Shown here one piece after another: positions 35,258 through 43,658 of a stretch of 64,000 nt of DNA (positions within the stretch are counted from its first letter, which is position 1; every line of letters begins with the position of its first letter). Below the pieces are notes generated by a model, which saw nothing but the letters and a program-made list of their open reading frames with translations, was not told the DNA's origin and ran no database searches. This DNA is from Streptomyces sp. DG2A-72 (GTDB taxonomy: Bacteria; Actinomycetota; Actinomycetes; Streptomycetales; Streptomycetaceae), in the NCBI RefSeq assembly GCF_030499575.1, contig NZ_JASTLC010000001.1, forward strand, positions 6,906,001 through 6,970,000, given 5' to 3'. A program made the position numbers and the translations under genes.

Positions 35258-36790
35258 ATGCGGGGCCACCCCAGACGCACCACCGTCGCAGCCGCGCTGG
35301 TCGCGGCGAGCGCCCTGCTCTCCGGGTGCAGCGGGCTTCAAACCGGGTCGTCCGACGCGGAGTTGACCGTGTCGACGACCACGGCGATCATCGCCGACCT
35401 CGTGACGCGGGTCGGCGGCGACCGCGTCGACGTCACCTCGATCGTGCCGCACCACGGCGACCCGCACTCCTACGAGCCGAGCCCCGGTGACGCGGCCAAG
35501 GTCGCCAGGGCCGATGTCGTGTTCAGCAACGGTCTGCTGCTCGAAGAGCCCGGGATCATGAAGATGGTCCACACCAACACCCGGAAGTCCGCCCCGAAGA
35601 TCGAGATCGCCGAGAAGCTGGAGCAGCACGGCGGCACAGTCATAAAGCTGGAGGAGGACCTCGGGCTCGACGTCCTGTGGCTCGGCTGGGCCGTCGAGGG
35701 CGAGGTCGAGGGAGACGGTTCCCAAGTCCGTACGACCGCCACGAAGCTGGAGGGACCCGGCGAGCTGCGCGTCTACCTCACCGACACGCTCGGCCGGCCC
35801 AAGGTGTACGTCGATTCCGCCGACGGCCTCGACGACGCGGACTCCTTCACCCTGCCGCCCGAGGCGCACACGCACGTCAACTGGGCGTTCAGCGAGCCCG
35901 GTACGTACCGGCTGACCGTCGAGGGGCGGACCGAGACGCTCGACGGGAAGAGCGCGGAGATCGGCAGCGGAACCTTCGCCTTCACCGTCGGCGACGAAGC
36001 CGAGGCGCCCGAGGGCGCGAAGGTGCTCGACGGCGGGCACGCCGACCTCGCGCTCAACGCCGAGACCGGGAAGGTGTACGTCCGCGCCGACGACGAGACC
36101 AGTGGCGAGCCGGCGCGGCTCGCGGCCGAGGACGTGGTGCTCAACGTGCCCGACCGGGCCAGGGAAACCGTGCCGAAGGAGGAGGTGTACGCCTTCCTCG
36201 GCGAGGCGGGCGACGAGCTGTGGGTGCTCCCGCAGGCCGTGATCGGCAAGCATGTGCACGGCGACCTGGACCCGCACGCCTGGGAGGACGTCGCCAACGC
36301 GGCGGCGTACGTCCGGCGGATCGAGGCCGAGCTGATCAAGGCCGACCCGGACGGGAAAGCGACGTACGAGAAGAACGCCGCCGCGTATCTGAAGACCCTC
36401 GGCGCCCTCGACGAGGAAGTCGCCGACAAGCTCGCCACCGTGCCGGAGAAGAACCGCAAGCTGATCACCACGCACGACGCCTTCGGGTACCTCGCGAAGG
36501 CGTACGGAATGGAGATCGCGGGCTTCGTCGTGCCTCTGCCGAACCAGGAGCCGAGCGCGGCCGAGGTGGAGGAACTCGGCACCACCATCCGGGAGAAGCA
36601 GGTCCCGTCGGTGTTCCTGGAACCGAACCTCGCGGCGCGCGCCGACGTGCTGCGCCGGGTCGCCGAGGACGAGGGCGTCGGCATCTGCACGATCTACGGC
36701 GACTCGTTCGACGACAAGGTCGACGACTACGTATCGATGATGCGGCACAACGCGACCGAGCTCGCCAAGTGCCTGGGGGAGGACGCCTGA
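35258..36790 (+). CDS. ZnuA-like solute-binding lipoprotein with an inserted wall-repeat domain (operon gene 3)
   Basis: A 510-aa lipoprotein: signal with lipobox LLSGC-SG, then the N-terminal half of a cluster-9 (ZnuA/TroA) metal-binding protein (VSTTTAIIADLVTRVGGDRV, IVPHHGDPHSYEPSPGDA). From about residue 128 to 330 wall-repeat sequence interrupts the fold (LDVLWLGWAVEGEVEGDGSQ, HTHVNWAFSEPGTYRLTVEG, a second partial unit VLDGGHADLALNAETGKV). The C-terminal half then resumes at HVHGDLDPHAWEDVANAAAY and THDAFGYLAKAYGMEI. His residues in HHGDPH, HGDLDPHAW and THDAF are the expected zinc ligands. GAAGGAGGAG precedes the ATG. Confidence 0.9.
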   Translation: MRGHPRRTTVAAALVAASALLSGCSGLQTGSSDAELTVSTTTAIIADLVTRVGGDRVDVTSIVPHHGDPHSYEPSPGDAAKVARADVVFSNGLLLEEPGIMKMVHTNTRKSAPKIEIAEKLEQHGGTVIKLEEDLGLDVLWLGWAVEGEVEGDGSQVRTTATKLEGPGELRVYLTDTLGRPKVYVDSADGLDDADSFTLPPEAHTHVNWAFSEPGTYRLTVEGRTETLDGKSAEIGSGTFAFTVGDEAEAPEGAKVLDGGHADLALNAETGKVYVRADDETSGEPARLAAEDVVLNVPDRARETVPKEEVYAFLGEAGDELWVLPQAVIGKHVHGDLDPHAWEDVANAAAYVRRIEAELIKADPDGKATYEKNAAAYLKTLGALDEEVADKLATVPEKNRKLITTHDAFGYLAKAYGMEIAGFVVPLPNQEPSAAEVEELGTTIREKQVPSVFLEPNLAARADVLRRVAEDEGVGICTIYGDSFDDKVDDYVSMMRHNATELAKCLGEDA

Positions 36791-38310
36791 TGAGGAGTGC
36801 ACGGAGAGTTCAGCGGGTCGCCGTGGCGGTGGTCCTCGCGGCCACGCTGGCAGGGGGCGGGGTCGCCGTCGCGGACGACCGTACGGCAGCCGGGTCCGGA
36901 CTCGGCCGGATCGCCTACGGGGGCGGGGCGCTGACCCTGGATCCGGCGGACCGTGCCCATGTGATCGAGGTCGGCGGCGCGGGGGTGGCCGACGCGTCGG
37001 CGCCCGGCTGGGACACCACCGGTGTGCCCGAGGGCGCGGTCGTCGGGGACACGGTGCGGTGGTCGCTGACCGGGCTCGACGGTCCGGGTGACCTGAAGGT
37101 GTACTCGGGCGACGAGGGGGTGCCGCTGTTCGACAGTGCTGACGAACTGCCCGACGAGCGCGAGCTGCCGGTGGGCCAACAGGGGGACACCCGCTGGGAG
37201 TTCAGCGAAGGCGGCACGTACCAGGTCATCTTCACCGCGGAGGCCACGGCGGCCGACGGGCGGGAGCTGTCCGTCGGGACCGTGTACACGGTGGTGGTCG
37301 GGGACACGGCGGACGGGGAGGACGGGGACACGGCCCCGGAGGCACCGGTCGCCGAGGAGCCTCCCGCCGAGGAGGAGCAGACTCCGACGACGGCCGCGAA
37401 GTCCGTGACGCAGGCGGCCGGGACCGAACGGCGCACCGCCCTGGCCGCCACCACAGCTTCCGCCGCCGTCGCGTCCGACACGAAGGTCCTCGACGAGGGC
37501 CACGTCGACTTCGCCGCCCGTGTCGTCGACAGCACACTGCAGATCCACGTCAAGGACGGCACGGTCTCCGGGAAGACCACCTGGCGCGAGCCCTCCTCCG
37601 TGGTCCTGCACGTCAAGCCCGCCGCCAAGAACACCCTGCCGGACAACGAGGAGTTCGCGTTCCTCGGCAAGGGCGGCGACCCGGTGTGGCTGCTCGACCA
37701 GGTGCAGCAGGACGGGCTGCTGTGGCCCGGCTGGTCCACGGACAACATCGAGGCGGGGGCGGCCAAGGGGGGCGTGAAGTTCTCGCTCACCGCGGTCGAG
37801 GGCCCGGGGGCCTACGCGCTCTACACCTACGACGCGATGTCGGGCGCCGACGTCCTGTTCAACAGCAAGGACGGGGTGCCGGACGCCTTCGACGTCGCAC
37901 AGAACACGCACGCGCACGGCGGCTGGGCGTTCACCAAGGAGGGGACGTACCGGTTGACCTTCAAGATGGGCGGCACGCTGGCGAACAGCACGAAGGTGTC
38001 GGACACGGAGACGGTGACGTTCGTGGTCGGCGACAGTGACCCCTCGGCGGTCGAGCCGGGCGACGGCTCGGGGAAGGGGACCTCGGGGAGCTCGGGGACC
38101 TCCGGCTCCTCGGACACGTCGGGCTCAGCGGCCTCCGACACGGACTCCGACTCCACGGGCGGCTCCTCGGCGGACGGCTCCGACGACGGCTCGATGGCCT
38201 CCACCGGCGCCGGCCAGGCGCTGCTGCTGGGCACCGCGGCCGCTACGCTCACGGCCCTGGGTGCGGCTTCCGTGCTGGCCGTCCGACGCAGGAGGACCGC
38301 ACGTGGCTGA
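36790..38310 (+). CDS. Transporter-associated wall-anchored protein (operon gene 4)
   Basis: A 506-aa surface protein (TIGR03773-like). It has a signal peptide (VAVAVVLAATLAGGGVAVA), a first, degenerate wall-repeat unit (RIAYGGGALTLDPADRAHVI to GTVYTVVVGD), an acidic linker, a complete second unit (KVLDEGHVDFAARVVDSTL to VTFVVGDSDPS), a Ser/Gly/Thr/Asp stalk, the sorting motif SMASTGAG, a hydrophobic stretch and RRRRTARG. MASTG is a variant of the LAxTG class. The start overlaps the previous stop (TGATG). It is a parallel of gene 2, so the operon makes two anchored proteins of the same design. Confidence 0.88.
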   Translation: MRSARRVQRVAVAVVLAATLAGGGVAVADDRTAAGSGLGRIAYGGGALTLDPADRAHVIEVGGAGVADASAPGWDTTGVPEGAVVGDTVRWSLTGLDGPGDLKVYSGDEGVPLFDSADELPDERELPVGQQGDTRWEFSEGGTYQVIFTAEATAADGRELSVGTVYTVVVGDTADGEDGDTAPEAPVAEEPPAEEEQTPTTAAKSVTQAAGTERRTALAATTASAAVASDTKVLDEGHVDFAARVVDSTLQIHVKDGTVSGKTTWREPSSVVLHVKPAAKNTLPDNEEFAFLGKGGDPVWLLDQVQQDGLLWPGWSTDNIEAGAAKGGVKFSLTAVEGPGAYALYTYDAMSGADVLFNSKDGVPDAFDVAQNTHAHGGWAFTKEGTYRLTFKMGGTLANSTKVSDTETVTFVVGDSDPSAVEPGDGSGKGTSGSSGTSGSSDTSGSAASDTDSDSTGGSSADGSDDGSMASTGAGQALLLGTAAATLTALGAASVLAVRRRRTARG

Positions 38311-39070
38311 CAGACCGGCCGACGGCGTGCCCGACAGCCCGGGCCCGCTGCTACGGGTCGCGGGCGCCACCGTCGTACTCGGTGGGAGGGTTGCCCTGGA
38401 GCGGGCCGACCTGTCCGTCGACGCGGGCGAGTTGGTCGGTCTCATCGGCCCGAACGGCGCGGGCAAGACGACGCTGCTGCGGGCCGTGCTCGGGCTGGTG
38501 CCGCTGGCCGGGGGAGGGGTGACCGTGGAGGGCCGGACCGGCCGCCGGGCCGGGCAGCGCATCGGGTACGTGCCTCAACGGCACGAGTTCGCCTGGGACT
38601 TCCCCATCGACGTCGCCGGCGCGGTCCTCACCGGCCGCACCCGCCAGACGGGCTGGCTGCGTCGCCCGGGCGCCGCGGGCCGGGCGGCCGTGGCCGAGGT
38701 ACTGGAGCTGACCGGACTCACCGAGCTGCGCCGGCGCCCGATCGGCGAGCTCTCCGGAGGCCAGCGCCAGCGGGTCCTGGTGGCTCGCGCCCTGGCGGCC
38801 GGACCGCGCATCCTCCTCCTCGACGAGCCGTTCACCGGCGTCGACGTCCCCACCCAGAACCTGCTGAACGAGCTGTTCGGCCGGCTGGCCACGGAAGGCA
38901 GAGCACTGCTGATGACCACCCACGACCTGGCAGCCGCCGCCCGCACCTGCCACCGGGTGGCGCTGATCAACCGCACGGTCGTGGCCGACGGCGGGCCCGA
39001 ACTCCTCGCCGACCCCGACCAGATGCTGCGGGCGTTCGGCCTGGACCGCGCGATCGGAGCCGTAGCGTGA
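38303..39070 (+). CDS. Zinc/manganese-type ABC transporter ATPase (operon gene 5)
   Basis: A 255-aa ABC ATPase: Walker A GLIGPNGAGKTTLL, Q-loop YVPQRHEF, signature ELSGGQRQRVLVARAL, Walker B ILLLDEPFTGVD and H-loop LLMTTHDLAAA. It belongs to the metal-importer group that pairs with cluster-9 binding proteins. The GTG start at 38303 has GGAGG 7 nt upstream and overlaps gene 4 by 8 nt. ATP hydrolysis at the inner face drives metal import through the next gene's product. Confidence 0.95.
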   Translation: MADRPADGVPDSPGPLLRVAGATVVLGGRVALERADLSVDAGELVGLIGPNGAGKTTLLRAVLGLVPLAGGGVTVEGRTGRRAGQRIGYVPQRHEFAWDFPIDVAGAVLTGRTRQTGWLRRPGAAGRAAVAEVLELTGLTELRRRPIGELSGGQRQRVLVARALAAGPRILLLDEPFTGVDVPTQNLLNELFGRLATEGRALLMTTHDLAAAARTCHRVALINRTVVADGGPELLADPDQMLRAFGLDRAIGAVA

Positions 39071-39939
39071 TCGAGTTCCTCACGGATCCCTGGCAACTGC
39101 CCTTCATGCAACGGGCGTTCGCCGTCGCCGCGATCATCGGCCTCGTATGCGGTGTCGTGGGCGTGTACGTCGTGCTGCGCGGCATGGCGTTCATCGGCGA
39201 CGCGGTCGCCCACTCCGCGTTCCCGGGCGTCGCGCTCGCCTACGCCTTCGAGGGCAACCTCCTCCTCGGCGGCGCCGCGGCCGGCATCACCACGGCCGTC
39301 CTCATCGCCTTCGTCTCCCAGAACCGACGGCTGAAAGAGGACACCGTCATCGGCGTCTTCTTCGCCTTCGCCTTCGGACTGGGCATCGTCCTGGTGTCCA
39401 CGCGCGACAGCTGGACGACCGACCTGTCCTCCTTCCTCTTCGGGCAGGTCCTCGCCGTCAGCGCGTCCGACGTATGGACCGTGACCGCCATCGGGGCCGT
39501 CCTGATCCTCGTCGTCCTCGCGATCGGCAAGGAACTGGTCGCGGTCAGCCTGGACCGCGAGACGGCACGGGCAGCCGGTCTGCCGGTGTTCCGCCTCGAC
39601 CTGGCGCTCTACATCGTCGTCACCACGACGATCGTGATGTCCCTGGAAGCGGTCGGCAACATCCTCGTCCTCGCCCTCCTCATCACCCCCGCCGCCACCG
39701 CCCGCATGCTCACCGACCGGCTGTGGGCCATGACCCTGCTGGCCTCGCTCATCGGCTGCGCCGGAAGCGTCGCGGGCCTGTACGTCTCATACGCCTACGA
39801 CCTCGCCGCCGGCGGCTCCGTGGTCGTGGTCCTCACCGGCATGTTCATCCTCACCTGGTGCCTGGCCCCCCGCCACGGGCTGCTGGCGAAGCTCATCCGA
39901 CGCCCGGACCCCGCCACCCTCGCGCCCGCGGGGCGGTGA
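39067..39939 (+). CDS. Zinc/manganese-type ABC transporter permease (operon gene 6)
   Basis: A 290-aa ABC-3 family permease with about eight membrane segments, recognised by FMQRAFAVAAIIGLVCGVVG at the start, RGMAFIGDAVAHSAFPGVAL, the EDTVIGVFFAFAFGLGIVL segment and the conserved NILVLALLITPAATARMLTD. The GTG start overlaps the ATPase stop (GTGA). It is the last gene of the operon; a hairpin at 39996-40027 follows. Confidence 0.95.
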   Translation: MIEFLTDPWQLPFMQRAFAVAAIIGLVCGVVGVYVVLRGMAFIGDAVAHSAFPGVALAYAFEGNLLLGGAAAGITTAVLIAFVSQNRRLKEDTVIGVFFAFAFGLGIVLVSTRDSWTTDLSSFLFGQVLAVSASDVWTVTAIGAVLILVVLAIGKELVAVSLDRETARAAGLPVFRLDLALYIVVTTTIVMSLEAVGNILVLALLITPAATARMLTDRLWAMTLLASLIGCAGSVAGLYVSYAYDLAAGGSVVVVLTGMFILTWCLAPRHGLLAKLIRRPDPATLAPAGR

Positions 39940-39995
39940 CGCCCAGAAGAGAGACCCCACAAGGCCGCCCGCACGGTCACCCTGCCGCGCTCCTC

Positions 39996-40027
39996 ATCCG
40001 GCTCCGATCGTGATCAGAGAGCCGGAT
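39996..40027. terminator. Bidirectional hairpin terminator
   Basis: ATCCGGCTC (39996-40004) pairs perfectly with GAGCCGGAT (40019-40027). It lies between the permease stop and the stop of the convergent regulator gene, overlapping the last codons of the latter. Confidence 0.65.
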
Positions 40028-40334
40028 CCGACGGCCCCACGATGGCCCGCAGCGCCGCAAGGTGCCCCCGGTAGGCATCCCGGCCTCGCCGGGTCAGTCG
40101 GAGCCACACGCGCTGCCGGGTGTCGCGGACGGCCTTGCGCTGCTCGACGTAGCCGGCGTCCATCAGCACGGTGACGTGCTTGCTCAGCGCGGAGGCGGAG
40201 AGGGCGAGTTGCTTTTGGACCAGGCCGAACTCCGCCTCGCCCGCGGTGTCCAGCAGGGCGCAGATGCGCAGCCGGTTCGGGGCGTGGATGGTGGTGTCGA
40301 AACCCTCCAGAAGGTCATCGTTTTCGGCGCTCAC
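40014..40334 (-). CDS. Winged-helix regulator (ArsR/MarR-like, HTH_34 type)
   Basis: A 106-aa protein: DLLEGFDTTIHAPNRLRICA and LLDTAGEAEFGLVQKQLALSASALSKHV form the winged helix, followed by the wing KAVRDTRQRVWLRLT. This small class usually acts as a dimeric repressor of the gene or membrane protein next to it. The GTG at 40332-40334 overlaps the stop of the upstream membrane-protein gene (GTGA), so both are made from one message. Three tandem TTTCC-n5-GGAAA sites at the head of the operon are its likely targets. Confidence 0.82.
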   Translation of the reverse strand: MSAENDDLLEGFDTTIHAPNRLRICALLDTAGEAEFGLVQKQLALSASALSKHVTVLMDAGYVEQRKAVRDTRQRVWLRLTRRGRDAYRGHLAALRAIVGPSDPAL

Positions 40335-40822
40335 GCGGTCTTCCGATGCAGACGGACGAAGGCGAGGTGGAAGCCGACGGACACGGCGGCACCGATCAGC
40401 GAGGCCGCGATCAGCCACACCGGCCGTCCCGTGACGCGGAACGCGAACGCTGCCCCCACCAGCAGCACGGGCAGGCCGACCATGAGCGGCACGGTCGCCC
40501 GCTTCGGCAGCACGTCCAACCGCAGCGCCACCCCGGTCCTGTCACGCCAAGCCCTGGCCGCGACGGCGAAGAGCGCCCCGTACACCGCGGTGATCGCCAC
40601 CATGATGCCCATCCAGGCGGAGCCCGGCAGCAGCCAGTCCGAGTCGGCCACGACGCCTCCGTAGACGATCGGGAGCGCGGCAACGTAGAGAGTAAGCGTG
40701 ATGAAGAACCAGTTCGGCCACGGTGTGGCCGACAGCGCCGCGGCGGAGGCCCGGACGTGCTCGGTGTCCGCGAGGGCGGAACGGGCCTGCTCTGGCGTCA
40801 GTCGTGCTCCGCTAGTTTCCAT
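40331..40822 (-). CDS. Four-TM membrane protein co-transcribed with the regulator
   Basis: A 163-aa protein: a soluble N-terminus (LTPEQARSALADTEHVRASA), then four membrane segments (about 40-60, 68-88, 105-123, 128-148). I do not recognise a specific function; such proteins commonly sit beside small winged-helix regulators. The ATG at 40820-40822 lies inside the first of three operator-like palindromes. Its stop overlaps the regulator start. Confidence 0.8.
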   Translation of the reverse strand: METSGARLTPEQARSALADTEHVRASAAALSATPWPNWFFITLTLYVAALPIVYGGVVADSDWLLPGSAWMGIMVAITAVYGALFAVAARAWRDRTGVALRLDVLPKRATVPLMVGLPVLLVGAAFAFRVTGRPVWLIAASLIGAAVSVGFHLAFVRLHRKTA

Positions 40823-40881
40823 GACGGAAAGAGTAGCGGCTGGTTTCCAGTACGGAAAGGGCAAGGTTTCCGGTACGGCAA
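40816..40881. promoter_or_regulatory. Three tandem TTTCC-n5-GGAAA operator sites
   Basis: TTTCCATGACGGAAA (40816-40830), TTTCCAGTACGGAAA (40844-40858) and TTTCCGGTACGGCAA (40867-40881) are three copies of one 15-bp imperfect palindrome, with centres 28 and 23 bp apart. The first contains the start codon of the membrane-protein gene. Autorepression by the co-transcribed winged-helix regulator is the simplest reading. Confidence 0.75.
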
Positions 40882-41000
40882 GTGACTGGCGAGCCCGCTT
40901 GCGCTCGCCTCCGCGCCGCTCGAGAGCGTGCACTCACACGACGATCCGTCCAAGCCGTGCGGCCGTCGTCGCGTCACAGCGAAGGCCGGCTCGCATGTCG

Positions 41001-41852
41001 CTACTCGACGGGCTCGGCGATCAGCGCGGTGGCTACGCGGCGGAAGCCGAGCCGGGCGTAGATCCGGGCGACGTCGTCGTCGCCCGCGGACAAGAAGACG
41101 GTCTCGACGCCTCGCGAGCGTGCGTCGGCTATCAGCGCCGCGGTGACCGCGAGCGCAAGACCACGGCGGCGCGCGTTCGGCAGGGTTCCCACCCCGACGA
41201 TCTCGCTGACCGCCCCCACCGGCTGGTGCTGACCGGCGCACAGCGCCATTCCGTCGTCCACGGCGGCGGCAACGCATGTCAGGCCGGCCAGGATGCGTGC
41301 CACCGCACGTTCCACCGACCCGTCATCGGCGCGGCTCCGCACCGCCTCGCTCAGCTCCGCAACGCCCGCCGCACCGACACCGGTTCCGGGATCGGCGAAG
41401 GCCAGGTGAGGGACGGCCAGCGCGCTCGGCAGCACGGGATCGCCCGGTCCCACAGTCCGCACCACCAGGCTGTCGGACACATCCGGCACAACGGGGGTCG
41501 GCACATCAGAGCCAAGGACCATCAATGGGTGTTCGTGCACCACAAGCCCTGTCCGCTCAGCCGCGGCCCGCAGCGCAGGTGTGGTCTCGGCAACCCACTC
41601 GAAACTCTCCGGGATGCCCAACTCCCGCTGCCGGGAGCGCACCCGGGTCACATCCACCGCACTCACCGGTCCGGACCACCCCAGGGCCGGACGTGCGTAG
41701 AAGGGCCAGCTCTGCCCCTCCTGGATGAACAACGTCAGCGGCCCCAAGTCCTCGACGCGAGCGCCGGAGCGGGGTACCGCGTCGTAATACTGCTCAAGCC
41801 GGTCCAGCAGTTCACGACCATCATCAAGATCCGCAGACGTCACGCCAAGCAT
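41001..41852 (-). CDS. GNAT-family N-acetyltransferase
   Basis: A 283-aa protein. The C-terminal half is a GNAT fold: EIVGVGTLPNARRRGLALAVTAALIADA (acetyl-CoA pyrophosphate loop RRRGLA) and IYARLGFRRVATALI (C-terminal signature). The N-terminal half is a divergent GNAT-like or lid region. It acetylates an unknown small molecule or protein. The start ATG is at 41850-41852. It stands alone in the accessory region. Confidence 0.82.
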   Translation of the reverse strand: MLGVTSADLDDGRELLDRLEQYYDAVPRSGARVEDLGPLTLFIQEGQSWPFYARPALGWSGPVSAVDVTRVRSRQRELGIPESFEWVAETTPALRAAAERTGLVVHEHPLMVLGSDVPTPVVPDVSDSLVVRTVGPGDPVLPSALAVPHLAFADPGTGVGAAGVAELSEAVRSRADDGSVERAVARILAGLTCVAAAVDDGMALCAGQHQPVGAVSEIVGVGTLPNARRRGLALAVTAALIADARSRGVETVFLSAGDDDVARIYARLGFRRVATALIAEPVE

Positions 41853-42042
41853 CCAAGCACCAGGCCGCGAACCACAGCCACCGCATTACGCCCGGCCACA
41901 GCCGTCCTGGACGAACGACGACCAACTGCCGACAGCGGTATCGCGAACCGAGTCGTCACAAGGACGGCCTCAAGGTCAAGATCACCAGCATGGGCAAGAT
42001 CACCGGCTTCGGTGAGCGGTGGCCCACCGCCGCACATTCGAA

Positions 42043-42516
42043 CTACGCCGGTGCTACCGGCAGCCACACCCCGTCGCGCATGACGACCCGGCCGCGCAGC
42101 TCCGGTTCTCCGCGCCAGGCGCGCACTGTCCGCGGCGCCACGCGCAGGTACACGAAGGGCGCCTCTTCCGTACGCGGATCCCAGCCGAACTTGCCCGCGA
42201 ACGCATCCGCGGCATCCTGCGGCACCTCCCGCGCGGGACAGCACTCCGCATCCCCTTGCAGCAGCACCACATCGAAGGTGTCCGGCAGCGCCAGCCGAAC
42301 GCGCGGCTCCTCGCGTACGTTGCGCGCGGTCGCGGAGCCCGCACCGGTACACATCCACACCGCTTGCCCGTCCCACAGGAACCACAGCGGCACCTGATGC
42401 GGACCGTGTTCGGGGTGGGCCGTCGACACCCACATGTCGCGCTCCGCGCCGAGCCGTTCCAGCGCGTCGCGCCTGCGCTCTGCCGCGTCGCGACGAATGA
42501 TCTCCGCAGGTTGCAT
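42043..42516 (-). CDS. FMN/F420 split-barrel (pyridoxamine-phosphate-oxidase-like) protein
   Basis: A 157-aa protein with the split-barrel signature: DMWVSTAHPEHGPHQVPLWF, LWDGQAVWMCTGAGSATARNV, RVRLALPDTFDVVLLQGDAE and FVYLRVAPRTVRAWRGEPEL. Family members bind FMN or F420 and reduce or oxidise small substrates. The start is the ATG at 42514-42516. The neighbours are GNAT and DinB genes, with no operon link. Confidence 0.82.
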   Translation of the reverse strand: MQPAEIIRRDAAERRRDALERLGAERDMWVSTAHPEHGPHQVPLWFLWDGQAVWMCTGAGSATARNVREEPRVRLALPDTFDVVLLQGDAECCPAREVPQDAADAFAGKFGWDPRTEEAPFVYLRVAPRTVRAWRGEPELRGRVVMRDGVWLPVAPA

Positions 42517-42559
42517 GAGCGCCGACCTTAGCCAACACGGTCACGGTGCGCATGGGGCG

Positions 42560-42892
42560 CAGGTCCTAGGCCCGACGGCGGACCGTTGCCGGGGGCTCTC
42601 CGGGAAAACCTGCCGCGACCGACCGGATTCGGCCCGGTCAGCGATCCCCCCTTCTGGCGCGAACGGAGGCCGCGTCGACCATCGCCGAGGCCCAGTCCAC
42701 CTCGCTTCGGGCCCCGAGTTCGTCCAGCACCGCCCGGTGCAGCCGACGCCACAGACCGGCCTCGGTCCATACCGTGAAGCGGCGATGCGCGGTGGCGGGC
42801 GACGTGCCGAACGTCGGCGGCAACGGGGCGGCCAGCTCCCAGAGTTCATCAGGAACCAGACGCTTCGACAGATCAGCACCCACGACCGGCAT
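42560..42892 (-). pseudogene. IS5-family transposase relic, deleted and frameshifted
   Basis: The minus strand starts MPVVGADLSKRLVPDELWEL, a typical IS5-type N-terminus. It then jumps from LAAP directly to LPPTFGTSPATAHRRFTVWT, missing the segment that normally lies between, and continues to DAASVRARRGD. The expected next segment KGGSLTGPNPVGRGR is present, but in another frame. The rest of the transposase is absent. One element end lies at 42914-42930. Confidence 0.8.
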
Positions 42893-42913
42893 CGTGCCGC
42901 ACGAACATCAAGT

Positions 42914-42930
42914 CACGTGCGACAACCTCT
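42914..42930. repeat. IS-end-like repeat, copy A
   Basis: CACGTGCGACAACCTCT matches 43642-43658 (CACGTGAGACAACCTCT) in 16 of 17 bases in the same orientation. Copy A adjoins the start of the transposase relic, as expected for a terminal repeat. Confidence 0.65.
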
Positions 42931-43513
42931 AAGCCTTGATTGGTGCGGCCGACCTGGCGGCCTGCTCGATCTTCGCGCAGTAGGCTGCACGGGCTTCCTC
43001 GTCGATCGGCTTCTCGTGTTCGGCGCGCACGCCGGTCCGGCCGTCGAGGCCCTCGCGCAGGATATCGGCGTGCCCGGCATGCCGGATGGACTCGCCGAGG
43101 ACATGGACCATGACGGCGAACAGGTTCGTGTTGGGACAAGGCTCCGTCCACCACGGCACGTGGCCGGGGGCGTCGAGGGGAAGCTCGTTGATCGTCGCGT
43201 CCGAGTGTTCCCACGTGCGCCGGTAGAACCCGATGATCTGATCGCGGGTCTCGTCCTCGGTCGCCCACAGATCGCTGCCGTTGGAGTCCTGCCACCGGGG
43301 CAGCGGTTCCGGGCAAGGGCGGTCGAAGACCTCGCCGAAGTACCTGGCCTCGACGGTGGCCACGTGTTTGACCAGGCCGAGGAGGTTGGTCCCGGTCGCT
43401 GTCAAAGGCCGGCGGGCGTCGTACTCGGACAAACCGTCGAGTTTCCAGAGCAGCGCCTTGCGGTCCCGCCGCAGTCTCCCGTGCAGGTTGTCTTTCGCGA
43501 ATTCATCGATCAT
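42929..43513 (-). CDS. DinB-family (DUF664-like) protein
   Basis: A 194-aa four-helix protein. Likely metal-binding His are in LLGLVKHVATVEARYFGE and ESIRHAGHADILREGLDG, the spacing seen in DinB-like thiol transferases and their relatives. The specific function is unknown. The ATG at 43511-43513 starts at MIDEFAKDNLHGRLRRDRKA; further upstream codons are not conserved. The gene is bracketed by two IS-end-like repeats, so it may have moved with them. Confidence 0.85.
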   Translation of the reverse strand: MIDEFAKDNLHGRLRRDRKALLWKLDGLSEYDARRPLTATGTNLLGLVKHVATVEARYFGEVFDRPCPEPLPRWQDSNGSDLWATEDETRDQIIGFYRRTWEHSDATINELPLDAPGHVPWWTEPCPNTNLFAVMVHVLGESIRHAGHADILREGLDGRTGVRAEHEKPIDEEARAAYCAKIEQAARSAAPIKA

Positions 43514-43549
43514 GCGGCATGAGCCTGCCATGGGCTGTCTCGTGGTCTC

Positions 43550-43648
43550 AAGATCCCGTACGTGGTCCGCAACGACTGGCAGAGCCAAGGCCTGGCCATG
43601 GCCGCCGCCCTGACCTGCTACAAGAAGCTCGCGAAACCTGCCACGTGA
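43550..43648 (+). pseudogene. Transposase-like C-terminal fragment
   Basis: The 32 codons before TGA 43646 read KIPYVVRNDWQSQGLAMAAA then LTCYKKLAKPAT. The ending ALTCYKKLAK resembles the C-terminus of DDE transposases, and the stop lies inside an IS-end-like repeat (43642-43658), as at the right end of an element. Nothing upstream continues it. Family assignment is tentative. Confidence 0.45.
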
Positions 43649-43658
43649 GACAACCTCT
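43642..43658. repeat. IS-end-like repeat, copy B
   Basis: CACGTGAGACAACCTCT, one mismatch from copy A at 42914-42930, same orientation. It contains the stop codon of the transposase-like fragment. Confidence 0.65.

Noticed and set aside
34727-36802. 691-codon minus-strand frame over the solute-binding protein gene
   Set aside because: The plus strand gives a clear ZnuA-like lipoprotein with overlapping operon neighbours; the antisense product is an artefact.
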